Positions 1 through 8,715 of a DNA stretch of 64,000 nucleotides are shown here, in pieces. A program made the position numbers and the translations under genes. Within the stretch, counting starts at the first letter, position 1. Every line of letters begins with the position of its first letter. Origin of the DNA: Streptomyces diacarni (GTDB taxonomy: Bacteria; Actinomycetota; Actinomycetes; Streptomycetales; Streptomycetaceae); the NCBI RefSeq assembly GCF_003323715.1, contig NZ_QOIN01000025.1:1-64000 (forward strand), given 5' to 3'. A model generated the notes under the pieces. It made no database searches, had not been told where the DNA came from, and saw only the letters and a program-made list of their open reading frames with translations.

Positions 1-2
1 AC

Positions 3-557
3 GCCCACACCACCGGCACCACACCCACCTGGACCACCCCCCACCCCCCCCCCCACCCCCCCCCCCCCCCCCACCCCTTCCAACACCACCACTACTGGCT
101 GAAATCGAACCCGGCAGGCGCCCGCAGCCCTGCCCCCACGGTCGGGGCCGCAGCGGAAGAGGGCGACGCCGCGCCCGTGCCCCGGGACCGTTTCTCCGGG
201 CTCTTCGGAGACGAGCTCTTCGACGCGTTGCTGGCCCTCGTGCGCACGCACGCCGCCGTAGCGCTCGGGCACGACTCGCCGGAGCCGATCGTGTCCGACC
301 GCACCTTCCAGGAGCTGGGGTTCGAGTCGCTGACGGCGGTCGACCTGCGCCGTCGGCTGGTCGCGGAGACGGGTCTTGAGCTGCCGGTCAGCGTGGCCTT
401 CGACCACCCGACGCCCACGCTGCTGGCGGAGCACCTGGCCGAGCTGTTCGGCGAGGGCGAGAGCGAGGCCGGCTCGGAGCTGGCCGATGCGACGGACGAC
501 GAACTGTTCGCGCTGATCGACGCCGGCAACTCCGACGACGCGGAGGCAGCCCGGTGA
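3..557 (+). CDS. Type I modular PKS, C-terminal end (AT tail, ACP, docking tail); 5' truncated by window edge
   Basis: The frame is open from the window edge. It first reads the usual end of an acyltransferase domain (FQHHHYWL), then a short linker and an acyl carrier protein. The ACP phosphopantetheine site is LGFESLTAVDLR, with the modified Ser codon at 327-329. An acidic tail (DDELFALIDAG) resembles the C-terminal docking region that passes the chain to the next PKS protein. AT and ACP are separated by a linker too short for a KR, DH or ER, so this module adds an unreduced unit. A proline/histidine-rich tract encoded by the C-run replaces the expected LPTYPF sequence and may be an assembly fault. 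The real start lies upstream. The stop overlaps the next gene by 4 nt. Confidence 0.85.
   Translation, partial: AHTTGTTPTWTTPHPPPHPPPPPHPFQHHHYWLKSNPAGARSPAPTVGAAAEEGDAAPVPRDRFSGLFGDELFDALLALVRTHAAVALGHDSPEPIVSDRTFQELGFESLTAVDLRRRLVAETGLELPVSVAFDHPTPTLLAEHLAELFGEGESEAGSELADATDDELFALIDAGNSDDAEAAR
36..77. repeat. Poly-C tract interrupted by single A bases
   Basis: About 40 nearly pure C bases with A every few positions lie inside the PKS frame. They encode mostly Pro with a few His where the conserved AT-end motif LPTYPFQ should be. This may be true slippage or a collapsed homopolymer at a contig end. Confidence 0.8.
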
Positions 558-2902
558 GCGGCGAGTCAAAGCTGCGGGAGTACCTGCGCAAGGCCACCGC
601 CGCGCTGGAGGAGGAGCGCCGGAAGGTCGGCGAACTCGGCGCACGGCTCGCCGAGGCGGAGCGTTCGTCGAGGAACGATCCGGTGGCGGTGATCGGCATG
701 GGCTGCCGCTGGCCCGGTGGCATCGACACCCCGGACGAGCTGTGGCGGGCGCTGGCGGAGGAGCGGGACTGCCTGTCCCCGTTCCCCGCAGACCGGGGCT
801 GGGACGCGGCCGGTCTGTACGACCCGGAGCCCGGTGTCACGGGCCGGTGCAGTGTGCAGGAGGGCGGCTTCCTCGCGGGCGCCGCGTCGTTCGACGCGGA
901 GTTCTTCGGATACACGCCCGAGGAGGCCGCCGGTACCGACCCGCAGCAGCGGTTGCTCCTGGAGACGGCGTGGGAGGCCGTGGAGAGCGCCGGGATCGAT
1001 CCGTCGACGCTGGCCGGGTCGCCGACGGGCGTCTTCGTCGGGCTCACGCCGCAGGGGTACGCGGGGACCGCCGGCGGGCGGGAGCGGCCCGAGGAGGGCA
1101 CGGACCATCTGGCCGTCGGCACCCTGCCCAGCGCCGCGTCCGGGCGCATCGCCTACGTCCTGGGGCTGCACGGCCAGGCGTTCACCGTCGACACCGCCTG
1201 TTCCTCCTCCCTGTCCGCGCTGCACCTGGCCCGCCGGGCGCTGCTGTCCGGCGAGTGCACGCTGGCGTTCGCGGCGGGCGCCACCGTGATGGCCGTGCCC
1301 GATGTGTTCCTGGAGCACAGCCGGTTCAGCGCCCTCGCGCGGGACGGTCGTACGAAGCCGTTCTCTGCGCGGGCCGACGGCGGCAACTGGGCAGAGGGGG
1401 CAGGGGTACTGCTGCTGGAGCGGCTGTCGGACGCCGAACGGCACGGGCACCCCGTGCTCGCACTGGTGCGCGGTTCGGCGGTGGACCAGAACGGCAGCAG
1501 CAACGGTCTCGCCGTGCCCAACGGCCCGGGGCAGCGCCGGGTGATGGCACGGGCGTTGGCGGACGCCGGGCTCTCGGGCGCCGACGTCGACTACGTCGAG
1601 GCGCACGGCACGGGCACCCCTCTGGGGGATGCGATGGAGGCGGAGGCGCTCCTCGCCGTCTACGGGCGGGAGCGGCGGCCCGAGGCACCACTGCTGTTCG
1701 GCTCGGTCAAGTCCAACCTGGGGCATACGCAGTCGGCGGCCGGCATGGCGGGCGTGATGAAGGCGGTGCTCGCGCTCGGGCACGGCAGGGTGCCCGCGAC
1801 CCTGAACTGCCTGCCGCCGCTGGAGACCGTGGAGCGGGCCGGCGGTGTCCTGAAACCCGTGCCGGCCGGGCGGCCGTGGCCGAGTACGGGCCGCCCCGAG
1901 CGGGCTGCCGTGACGGCGCTCGGCGCGGGCGGCACCAATGGGCACGTCGTCCTGGAGCGGCCCGCGCATCCTCCCTGGGAACGGCCGGCGCCCGCCCGGA
2001 ATGTGCGGCCGCTGCCGTGGCTGCTGTCCGCGAAGGATCCCGCCGCCCTGCGCGGTCAGGCCCGGAAGCTCCTCGCCCACCTCGAGGCGCACTCGGCCCA
2101 GTGGCCCACCGCGGACATCGCGTACTCCCTGGCCGTGACGCGGACGGCGTTCGCGCACCGGGCGGCCGTGTGCGGCGCCGACCGGGGGCAGTACCTGGCG
2201 GGGCTGCGGGCGCTGGCCGGCGGGGAGGCGTCGCCGTGGGTGAGGTCAGGGCACGCGGGCACCGGCCGCACCGCGCTGGTCTGCGCGGTGCCCTCCGCCG
2301 CCGCACTGCCCTGGCATGACAGCCTCCCCTGGGAATGGACCGCGTTCAGGGACGCCGTCGCGGACCTCGACGAGGTGCTGATCCCGTACGCGGGCGGGCG
2401 GTCCCTGGCGGAGCTGCTCGGCCCGGCGGGAGCACCGGTCGCGGCCGAGGACGCGGAGCTGGCCGGGTTCGTCGTGATCGTGGCGCACGCCTGGCTGTGG
2501 CAGGCGTGCGGAGTCCGGCCCACGACGGTGCTCGGCGAGGGCCCAGCCGGGTGCTGGGCCGCCGCCCTGCTGCGAGGCGAGCGCACCCTGGAGGCGGCGC
2601 TCGCCGGGCTCGCGGACGGCGCCGAACCGCCGGCCGCGCCCTCCCTGGCGGGATCGGGCCGCGCGACGATCGCGCTGCCGGCCGTGCCCGAGGCACAGTC
2701 CGCCCGGTCCTCCCCGTCCGCCGGGCCCCCCTCCTTCGCCTGCCGGCTGGGCGACGCCTTCGTCTCCGGTGTCCGGCTGGACCGGGAGGCGGCCTTCGGC
2801 GGGCCGGACGTGCGGCGCGTCCCCCTGCCGACCTACGCGTTCGCGGGAGCACACCACTGGTGGCTCCCGGCATCTTCCCCCGCCCCCGCCGAACAGAGGT
2901 GA
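554..2902 (+). CDS. PKS protein with active KS, inactivated AT and no ACP (KS-AT0)
   Basis: A 782-aa protein starting at GTG, overlapping the previous stop (GTGA). Residues 4-37 form a charged coiled coil, the usual N-terminal docking element that receives the chain from the previous protein. The ketosynthase (about 41-465) keeps its triad: Cys216 in DTACSSSL, His351 in EAHGTGTPLGD and His391 in KSNLGHTQSAAG. The AT region (about 485-770) ends with the normal LPTYAF motif, but the GHSxGE site has become GEGPAG around 661-666, so the catalytic Ser is Gly. The N-terminal AT motif is also lost. No ACP, reductive or thioesterase domain follows. It therefore cannot extend the chain in the usual way and may transfer or hold the finished chain. 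Discrete KSX proteins of polyether clusters are a possible analogy, drawn from memory. Confidence 0.85.
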   Translation: MSGESKLREYLRKATAALEEERRKVGELGARLAEAERSSRNDPVAVIGMGCRWPGGIDTPDELWRALAEERDCLSPFPADRGWDAAGLYDPEPGVTGRCSVQEGGFLAGAASFDAEFFGYTPEEAAGTDPQQRLLLETAWEAVESAGIDPSTLAGSPTGVFVGLTPQGYAGTAGGRERPEEGTDHLAVGTLPSAASGRIAYVLGLHGQAFTVDTACSSSLSALHLARRALLSGECTLAFAAGATVMAVPDVFLEHSRFSALARDGRTKPFSARADGGNWAEGAGVLLLERLSDAERHGHPVLALVRGSAVDQNGSSNGLAVPNGPGQRRVMARALADAGLSGADVDYVEAHGTGTPLGDAMEAEALLAVYGRERRPEAPLLFGSVKSNLGHTQSAAGMAGVMKAVLALGHGRVPATLNCLPPLETVERAGGVLKPVPAGRPWPSTGRPERAAVTALGAGGTNGHVVLERPAHPPWERPAPARNVRPLPWLLSAKDPAALRGQARKLLAHLEAHSAQWPTADIAYSLAVTRTAFAHRAAVCGADRGQYLAGLRALAGGEASPWVRSGHAGTGRTALVCAVPSAAALPWHDSLPWEWTAFRDAVADLDEVLIPYAGGRSLAELLGPAGAPVAAEDAELAGFVVIVAHAWLWQACGVRPTTVLGEGPAGCWAAALLRGERTLEAALAGLADGAEPPAAPSLAGSGRATIALPAVPEAQSARSSPSAGPPSFACRLGDAFVSGVRLDREAAFGGPDVRRVPLPTYAFAGAHHWWLPASSPAPAEQR

Positions 2903-2907
2903 GCAGC

Positions 2908-4266
2908 ATGTCCTTGACCGATGCCGTGCTGTCCGGGGCCGCCCCGGACGAACTGGCCCGCGCCCCGCTGCCCGACTCCTTCACCGCGGCGCATCTGCGC
3001 GTCGAGGACGAGAACATCTTCGCGGGCACCGAATCCGCAGACAAGGACGTACGCCGCAGCCTGCACGTCGGCCAGGTCCCGACGCCCGAACTCGCCCCGG
3101 ACGAGGTACTGGTCGCCGTGATGGCCAGCTCCGTCAACTACAACACCGTCTGGTCCGCGAAGTTCGAACCGCTCTCCACCTTCCGCTTCCTGCGCTCCTA
3201 CGCCCGCCACGGCGGCTGGGCCGCCCGGCACGACCAGCCCTTCCACGTCCTCGGCTCCGACGGCTCCGGCGTCGTCGTCCGGGTCGGCACAGGCGTGCGG
3301 CACTGGCGGATCGGCGACCACGTACTGATCAACGCGGCCCGTGTCGACGACCAGGAACCGGCCAACCAGGCGGACGGCATGCTGGGCGAGCACCAGCTGG
3401 CCTGGGGGTACGAGACGAACTACGGCGGGCTCGCCCACTACGCGGTGGCGCGGGCCAGCCAGCTCATCCCGAAGCCGCCGCACCTGACGTGGGAAGAGGC
3501 CGCGACGGTCCCTGCCTGTGCGGGGACCGCGTACCGCATGCTCGTCAGCGACCGCGGCGCCCGGATGAAGCAGGGCGACGTCGTGCTGATCTGGGGCGCC
3601 TCCGGCGGCCTCGGCGCCTACGCCGCCCAACTGGTCAGGAACGGCGGCGGAATCGCCGTCGGCGTGGTCAGCTCGGAGGAGAAGGCCGAGGCGGCCCGGA
3701 AGCTGGGCTGCGACGCCGTCGTCAACCGGCGGGAGATCGGTATCGAGGACGCAGGTGGTGACCCGGAGCTGACGCTGAAGGCGGGCAAGCGGCTCGGGCG
3801 GCTGGTCCGGGACGCGGTGGGGGCGGATCCCGACATCGTGTTCGAGCACGTGGGCCAGTCGACGTTCGGCATCTCGGTGTTCGTGGTCAAGCGCGGCGGC
3901 ACCGTCGTCACCTGCGGCTCCAGCACCGGCTACCACCACACCTTCGACAACCGCTACCTGTGGATGCGGCTCAAGCGCGTCGTCGGCAGCCATGTCGCCA
4001 ACCTCCAGGAGCAGGTGGAGTGTGCCCGGCTGTTCACCCTCGGCGGCATCGTGCCGGCCCTGTCCTCCCTGTTCCCCCTGGCCGAGGTCGGCGAGGCGAC
4101 GCGGCTGGTGCAGCTCAACCGGCACATCGGCAAGGTCGGCGTGCTCTGCCTCGCCCCCGCGCCCGGCCTCGGCGTCACCGCGCCCGACCTGCGCGCCCGC
4201 ATCGGCGAGGACGCTCTGAATCCGCTACGCCAGTTCGCGACCGGCCCGGCCACCGCGGTCGGCTGA
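2908..4266 (+). CDS. ccr: Crotonyl-CoA carboxylase/reductase
   Basis: A 452-aa zinc-independent medium-chain reductase that uses NADPH and CO2 to turn crotonyl-CoA into (2S)-ethylmalonyl-CoA. It has the CCR-type N-terminal lid, the VNYNTVW stretch near residue 77, an NADPH loop WGASGGLG at 229-236, and full family length. ATG at 2908 is preferred because AGAGGTGAG lies just upstream; an in-frame GTG at 2899 is the alternative. It follows the PKS stop by 5 nt, so it is probably co-transcribed and supplies ethylmalonyl extender units to the polyketide. This predicts an ethyl side chain in the product. Confidence 0.93.
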   Translation: MSLTDAVLSGAAPDELARAPLPDSFTAAHLRVEDENIFAGTESADKDVRRSLHVGQVPTPELAPDEVLVAVMASSVNYNTVWSAKFEPLSTFRFLRSYARHGGWAARHDQPFHVLGSDGSGVVVRVGTGVRHWRIGDHVLINAARVDDQEPANQADGMLGEHQLAWGYETNYGGLAHYAVARASQLIPKPPHLTWEEAATVPACAGTAYRMLVSDRGARMKQGDVVLIWGASGGLGAYAAQLVRNGGGIAVGVVSSEEKAEAARKLGCDAVVNRREIGIEDAGGDPELTLKAGKRLGRLVRDAVGADPDIVFEHVGQSTFGISVFVVKRGGTVVTCGSSTGYHHTFDNRYLWMRLKRVVGSHVANLQEQVECARLFTLGGIVPALSSLFPLAEVGEATRLVQLNRHIGKVGVLCLAPAPGLGVTAPDLRARIGEDALNPLRQFATGPATAVG

Positions 4267-4306
4267 CCCCGTTTCACCGTCCGCACCCATCGAGAGGAAG
4301 ATCCAC

Positions 4307-5140
4307 ATGACCGACTCCGCACAGACCCTCCCCGAGCCGGAGGCCGTCGGGGCGCTGTACGACCGGCTCACGCGCACCGCGCTGAACGACGGCACCTTCA
4401 ACCCCAACATCCACATCGGTTTCTGGGAGACCCCGGACTCCGAGGCCACTCTCGAAGAGGCCGTCGACACGCTGACCGATGTGCTCATCGAACGGCTGCT
4501 GGTGGACGGCTCCCACCACGTCCTCGACCTGGGCTGCGGGGTCGGCGGCCCGGCACTGCGGGTGACGCGGCAGACGGGGGCCCGGGTCACCGGCGTCAGC
4601 ATCAGCCAGGAGCAGGTGAAGACGGCCAACCGGCTGGCCGAGGAGGCCGGGCTCGCCGACCGGGCCGTGTTCGAACACGGCGACGCCATGCACCTCCCCT
4701 TCGAGGACGGCTCGTTCGACGCCGTGATGGCCCTGGAGTCGATCATCCACATGCCGGACCGGCAGCAGGTGCTCACCGAGGCGGCACGGGTACTGAAGCC
4801 GGGTGGGCGGCTGGTGCTGACCGACATCTTCGAGCGGGCGCCCCGCAAGGAAGTGCCGCACCCGTCGATCCAGAAGTTCTGCCGCAACTTCATGGTGACG
4901 CTCGCCGACGCCGACGACTACGTGGCCCTGCTGCACCGCTCGGGTCTGCGCCTGCGCGGCCTGCTGGACATCACCGAGCACACCCAGCAGCGCACCTTCC
5001 GGGAACTGGCCCGCCCCACAGCCGAAGAGGACCGCCCCGAGGCCCTGGGCCAGACCAATCTGCCGGACCTGTTCCGACCGGCCGATATGCTGGGAGTGGA
5101 AGAGTTCGGCTGCCTCCTGGCAGCGGCAGTACGCCCCTGA
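4307..5140 (+). CDS. SAM-dependent methyltransferase (small-molecule O/C/N type)
   Basis: A 277-aa class I methyltransferase. Motif I is DLGCGVGGPA at about 74-83, followed by an acidic loop, the post-motif FEHGDAMHLPF, and a motif III region with LKPGGRLVLTD. It belongs to the UbiE/sugar-O-methyltransferase-like group common in antibiotic clusters, and substrate cannot be read from sequence. GAGGAAG stands 7 nt before the ATG. It lies 40 nt after ccr in the same direction and closes the polyketide block, so a tailoring methylation of the polyketide is the simplest role. Confidence 0.85.
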   Translation: MTDSAQTLPEPEAVGALYDRLTRTALNDGTFNPNIHIGFWETPDSEATLEEAVDTLTDVLIERLLVDGSHHVLDLGCGVGGPALRVTRQTGARVTGVSISQEQVKTANRLAEEAGLADRAVFEHGDAMHLPFEDGSFDAVMALESIIHMPDRQQVLTEAARVLKPGGRLVLTDIFERAPRKEVPHPSIQKFCRNFMVTLADADDYVALLHRSGLRLRGLLDITEHTQQRTFRELARPTAEEDRPEALGQTNLPDLFRPADMLGVEEFGCLLAAAVRP

Positions 5141-5208
5141 TCCCTTGCGGGGTCGCCACGTTGTGACCGGCAGGCAGGCGACGAGGACCGGGGCGCCGGC
5201 CGGCTCCC

Positions 5209-5790
5209 TCACTCGTCCCGGGACGTCTCCTGCATCGGCTCCTGGGCGTCCGGAGCGCTCGGAGCCTCTTCGGCGTTCTCGGACGCGCGCAGTTGGCTGT
5301 TACGGGACTTCACCGCGGCCGTCGCCCCCGCCGCCGCGGCGGCGAGGGCCGCGGGCACCATCCAGACGCGGTTCAGGTGATGGCCGCACGCGTGGTCCAG
5401 GGAGATCCTGCCAGGACCCGCCACCGCGATGCTCGCGCCGACCAGGCCGTACAGGGCGGGCAGTTCGTAGCCGCCCGAGGTGTTGAAGAAGCCGTTGGGG
5501 GCGTGGACCGCGGCCGCTCCTGCCATGCCGCCGACCACCGCCGCGCCCCCCGCGGGGGTGGCGAGCCCGAGGGCGAGCAGCGCGCCGCCTCCGGCCTCCG
5601 CGAGGCCGGAGGCCACCGCGCTGGCTTTGCCCGGCTTGTAGCCGAGTGACTCCATGAACTGGGCGGTGCCCTCCAGGCCGTGGCCGGAGAACCAGCCGAA
5701 GAGTTTCTGGGCGCCGTGGGCGAACAGCACGCCGCCCGCGCCGAGGCGCAAGGTCAGCAGTCCGAGATCGCGTCGGTCGAAGCATGTCAC
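5209..5790 (-). CDS. DoxX family membrane protein
   Basis: A 193-aa protein with four hydrophobic segments and the DoxX pattern: an N-terminal RLGAGGVLFAHGAQKLFGW helix, then a GLEGTAQFMESLGY loop and small-residue-rich helices. A hydrophilic, acidic tail of about 30 residues follows residue 160. Some DoxX members sit in membrane oxidoreductase complexes and respond to redox stress; the role here is not inferable. It points against the polyketide genes and marks their right border. A 21-bp tandem repeat lies just upstream of its start. Confidence 0.8.
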   Translation of the reverse strand: MTCFDRRDLGLLTLRLGAGGVLFAHGAQKLFGWFSGHGLEGTAQFMESLGYKPGKASAVASGLAEAGGGALLALGLATPAGGAAVVGGMAGAAAVHAPNGFFNTSGGYELPALYGLVGASIAVAGPGRISLDHACGHHLNRVWMVPAALAAAAAGATAAVKSRNSQLRASENAEEAPSAPDAQEPMQETSRDE

Positions 5791-5831
5791 GGCAGTACCT
5801 CCTGGAGTCTGATGGCTGAGGGGGCCGGGGA

Positions 5832-5873
5832 ACAGCGGTCGGGTACCCGCGTACAGCGGCCGGGTACCCGCAC
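5832..5873. repeat. Two tandem 21-bp repeats, each with CGGGTACCCG palindrome
   Basis: Two 21-bp units in direct repeat differ at two positions, and each contains a perfect 10-bp palindrome. They lie between the stop of the DUF5996 gene and the DoxX start, so they could be a DoxX operator or part of a terminator. Confidence 0.6.
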
Positions 5874-5875
5874 GC

Positions 5876-6817
5876 TCAGCGGCGCTCGTCCCAGCGGTCC
5901 GGGTCGGTTTCGAGAGCCGGTCTGTCCCAGCCCCCGTTGTCGGCGGCTGCCTCGTAGGTGCTCTGCAGGAAGGACATCAGTGCCGCATCAGGGTTCTCGG
6001 CGGTGCGCACCGCCTCGTAGGGCAGCAGGTACTGCCCGTTCTGCGGGCTGTAGTGGGCGTCGGCGGGTGCGACGGGGTGGGAGCGGAAGCCGTCGGGTTC
6101 GGGGTAGGCGTACGCGTAGAAGGCGCCCTCCTCTCCCCCGCCGGGCCAGAATCCGCAGCTGCTCAGTTCCCGTGAGTAGCCCTCGACCATGACCCAGTCC
6201 CCGCAGTTGGGAGCACCGCCCGGGTGGGTGGGGGCGGAACGTCCGGAGAAGCGGGTGCAGGCCAGGTCCATGGCGCCCCAGAAGAAGTGCACCGGGCTGA
6301 CCTTGCCCGCGTAGCGGGCTCTGAAGGCACCCATGACGCGGTCTGCCTGCAGCAGTTGGCGCCAGAACAGGTGCGCCGCTTGTGCGTCGTAGGAGGCGTG
6401 CCGGAGGTCCTCGGTGAAGGGGATCGCCGGTTCGACCTCGTTCGGGTGGTCCTGGATCGGGGCTTCGATGCCCAGTTCGTCCAGGGCCCGCATCGTCTCG
6501 TGGTGGAACCGGGCGACCGGCTTGGGCGCCAGGGGAACGTGCCGGGTGCCGCCGTCGCTGGTGCGGATGTGCAGCCCGTGGTCGACGAAGTCGAACTCGA
6601 TCTCGAAGGCTCCGGTGCCGTACGGGATGCTCGACGTGGTCAGTCCTCGCGCGCTGACGTAGAAGGTGACCTGCCACCAGTGGTTGACCAGCGGCGCGTG
6701 TGCGAGCCGTACCTTGCCGACGATCTGCGTCCACATGTGCAGGGTGTCCCTGGTCTCGGACCAGTCCGCCACCTGCAGGCGGGGCCACGCCTGCCCTGTG
6801 CGAGGTGTCTGGGTCAT
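5876..6817 (-). CDS. DUF5996 family protein
   Basis: A 313-aa soluble protein. It shows the family's opening WPRLQVADWSETRDTLHMW, a VHFFWGAMDLACTRFSGR segment and a C-terminal ENPDAALMSFLQSTYEAAA stretch. The function of the family is unknown. The start at 6817 is chosen over the longer frame because GGGAGG lies 7 nt before this ATG and homology begins here. It diverges from the slipin gene; the gap between them holds a GGGGC repeat. Confidence 0.8.
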   Translation of the reverse strand: MTQTPRTGQAWPRLQVADWSETRDTLHMWTQIVGKVRLAHAPLVNHWWQVTFYVSARGLTTSSIPYGTGAFEIEFDFVDHGLHIRTSDGGTRHVPLAPKPVARFHHETMRALDELGIEAPIQDHPNEVEPAIPFTEDLRHASYDAQAAHLFWRQLLQADRVMGAFRARYAGKVSPVHFFWGAMDLACTRFSGRSAPTHPGGAPNCGDWVMVEGYSRELSSCGFWPGGGEEGAFYAYAYPEPDGFRSHPVAPADAHYSPQNGQYLLPYEAVRTAENPDAALMSFLQSTYEAAADNGGWDRPALETDPDRWDERR

Positions 6818-6959
6818 CGTTGCGCCTCCCGGCTCGGCGTCACGAGCGCGCCGCCCCCGCGGCTCTCCCAGGTTCGGGCCCGCGCGGGGCGGGGGCAACT
6901 CGGGCGCGTTGCCGGTGACGGTGGGTCGCCTCCTTCTCGGCGGTGCGTGACGGTGGCGC

Positions 6960-6989
6960 GGGGCGGGGCGGGGCGGGGCGGGCCGGGGC
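6960..6989. repeat. GGGGC pentamer repeat, G-quadruplex capable
   Basis: At least four consecutive GGGGC units plus further G-runs lie on the + strand between the divergent DUF5996 and slipin genes. The run spacing fits a G-quadruplex rule, but whether it folds is unknown. Confidence 0.65.
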
Positions 6990-7079
6990 GCACGGGACGG
7001 GTCCCTTCGCCGTCCACTCGCCCGAACGCGTCGGCCCGATCTACGCTGTTAACAGCAGCTTTGGACGGTAGGTGCCGAC

Positions 7080-8303
7080 ATGCCGGAAATTCTGATAACT
7101 GTCATCGTGATCGTCGCCGCGCTCGCGCTCCTGGGTGTCCTGTCGTCGGTGCGCGTGATCAAGCAGTACGAACGCGGGGTCGTACTGCGCCTCGGACGGC
7201 TGCTCGGAGAGGTGCGACGACCGGGGGTGACGCTCGTCGTTCCCTTCGTCGACCGGCTGCGCAAGGTGAACATGCAGATCATCACCATGCCCGTCCCCGC
7301 CCAGGAGGGCATCACGCGGGACAACGTGACGGTCCGCGTCGACGCGGTCGTCTACTTCAAGGTGGTGAAACCGGCGGACGCGGTGATCCGGGTCGAGGAC
7401 TACCAGTTCGCCGTCTCGCAGATGGCCCAGACCTCGCTGCGGTCGATCATCGGAAAGAGCGACCTGGACGATCTCCTCTCGGACCGGGAGAAGCTCAACC
7501 AGGGCCTGGAGCTGATGATCGACAGCCCGGCCGTCGACTGGGGAGTGCAGATCGACCGTGTGGAGATCAAGGACGTGTCGCTGCCGGACACCATGAAACG
7601 GTCCATGGCCCGGCAGGCGGAGGCGCACCGTGAACGCCGGGCCCGGGTCATCAACGCGGACGCGGAGCTCCAGGCCTCGAAGCGGCTCGCGGAGGCGGCC
7701 GAGCAGATGTCGGTGCAGCCGGCGGCGCTGCAGCTGAGGCTGCTGCAGACCATCACGGCTGTCGCCGCCGAGAAGAACTCCACTCTCGTCCTCCCCTTCC
7801 CGGTCGAACTCCTGCGCTTCCTGGAGCGCGCGCAGCAACCCGACACGGAGGGCCCGGATTCGTCCGCGCAGGGCGCCGCCCCCTCAGCGTCGCGGAAGCA
7901 GCCGGCCGCAGCGGAAGCGGGGGCAGGCGCGGCGGAGGAGGACGCACGGGGACGTGCGGTCGGGCGCGGCCCGCAGCAGGAGGTCGCCCGCACTTTCCGT
8001 TCCGCTCCGCAGGGGCGAAGGTCGCGCACTGAGGCGGCCGCGCCGGATATCACGGGCCTCCTCGCCGGGTCCCTGCCGTCCGACCCCGCCGCGGCGCCGC
8101 GTGATGCGGCCATGGCGCTCCCGGAGTTGCAGGTGACCGGGCTTCCCACGGCGGCGGACGCCGTCGAGCGCGGCGCGGGAGACCGGGGCCGGGAGCCCAC
8201 CGCCGAGGACGACGAGGAGATCACGGAGGAGCGGCCTTCGGAACCGGAGCGCTCAGGACACGGCCGTCACCACCGTCACCGCCGCGGCAAACGCGCGGCC
8301 TGA
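7080..8303 (+). CDS. Slipin / SPFH (band 7) membrane protein
   Basis: A 407-aa protein. One N-terminal hydrophobic helix (about 3-24) is followed by an SPFH domain (about 25-260) with slipin features: VIKQYERGVVLRLG, GITRDNVTVRVDAVVYFKV and the coiled region MARQAEAHRERRARVINA. The C-terminal 140 residues are a low-complexity acidic/Ala/Arg tail ending in a His/Arg-rich stretch. SPFH proteins scaffold membrane microdomains and often regulate proteases. GGTAGGTG precedes the ATG, and a TACGCT box at 7042-7047 could be its -10. It appears monocistronic with a terminator directly downstream. Confidence 0.88.
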   Translation: MPEILITVIVIVAALALLGVLSSVRVIKQYERGVVLRLGRLLGEVRRPGVTLVVPFVDRLRKVNMQIITMPVPAQEGITRDNVTVRVDAVVYFKVVKPADAVIRVEDYQFAVSQMAQTSLRSIIGKSDLDDLLSDREKLNQGLELMIDSPAVDWGVQIDRVEIKDVSLPDTMKRSMARQAEAHRERRARVINADAELQASKRLAEAAEQMSVQPAALQLRLLQTITAVAAEKNSTLVLPFPVELLRFLERAQQPDTEGPDSSAQGAAPSASRKQPAAAEAGAGAAEEDARGRAVGRGPQQEVARTFRSAPQGRRSRTEAAAPDITGLLAGSLPSDPAAAPRDAAMALPELQVTGLPTAADAVERGAGDRGREPTAEDDEEITEERPSEPERSGHGRHHRHRRGKRAA

Positions 8304-8314
8304 GTTCTCCGTCC

Positions 8315-8339
8315 GCCCCCGGGGCCTCGTCGCCCGGGG
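8315..8339 (+). terminator. Rho-independent-like hairpin after the slipin gene
   Basis: CCCCCGGG and CCCGGGGG are perfect inverted repeats (8 bp, 9-nt loop) beginning 11 nt after the stop. As is usual in Streptomyces there is no long T-run. Confidence 0.6.
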
Positions 8340-8387
8340 GGTTCACGGCTCTCGTGCGCGAAGAAACCTTCCACTCCGTGGAGGGGC

Positions 8388-8393
8388 TACGAT
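8388..8393 (+). promoter_or_regulatory. plsC: Candidate -10 box (TACGAT) upstream of plsC
   Basis: TACGAT follows a small hairpin (CCTTCCAC/GTGGAGGG). If it drives plsC, the transcript carries a leader of about 390 nt containing the inserted MITE-like element. The rest of 8340-8555 shows no gene. Confidence 0.35.
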
Positions 8394-8555
8394 CGTTACC
8401 TGGATCACACGACGATCACACGGCCTGGCAGGTCGTCGGCGCGTCGGGCACGTCAACCATGCCAGGCACGCCGGCCGTGCCGGGCCTGTCTGCAGGGAGT
8501 CAGCATGGACCCGATCGGACCCGCTCGCGGACGGTCAGGCATACGCACGGCCCTA

Positions 8556-8715
8556 GGGTCTGTCGTTTGGATCTGGCTGGATCAGGGAGCGGGGTCCGGT
8601 GCGTGCTCTCGCAAGGCGGAGGAGGAAGTCCCTGCGGAGCAGCGGCGACCGACGACAACGCCGCGAGAGCGCGTGCCGGGGCCCGCGAGCCCAGCAAGAT
8701 CCAAACGAGAGGCCC
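8556..8715. mobile_element. MITE-like element with 19-bp terminal inverted repeats
   Basis: The left end (8556-8574, GGGTCTGTCGTTTGGATCT) and the reverse complement of the right end (8697-8715) match at 17 of 19 positions. The 160 bp in between encode no transposase, which fits a non-autonomous element mobilised in trans. No clear target-site duplication is seen (CTA on the left, CAA on the right). It sits between the putative promoter and the ribosome-binding site of plsC. Confidence 0.6.

Noticed and set aside
92..6192. Many long open frames opposite or overlapping the PKS, ccr and methyltransferase genes
   Set aside because: They are shadows created by high GC: Arg/Pro/Ala/Gly-rich translations with no motifs, no ribosome-binding sites and overlap with well-supported genes.
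6960..6989. Promoter or Sp1-like control element in the GGGGC repeat
   Set aside because: There is no bacterial promoter match; only the G-run repeat itself is supportable.
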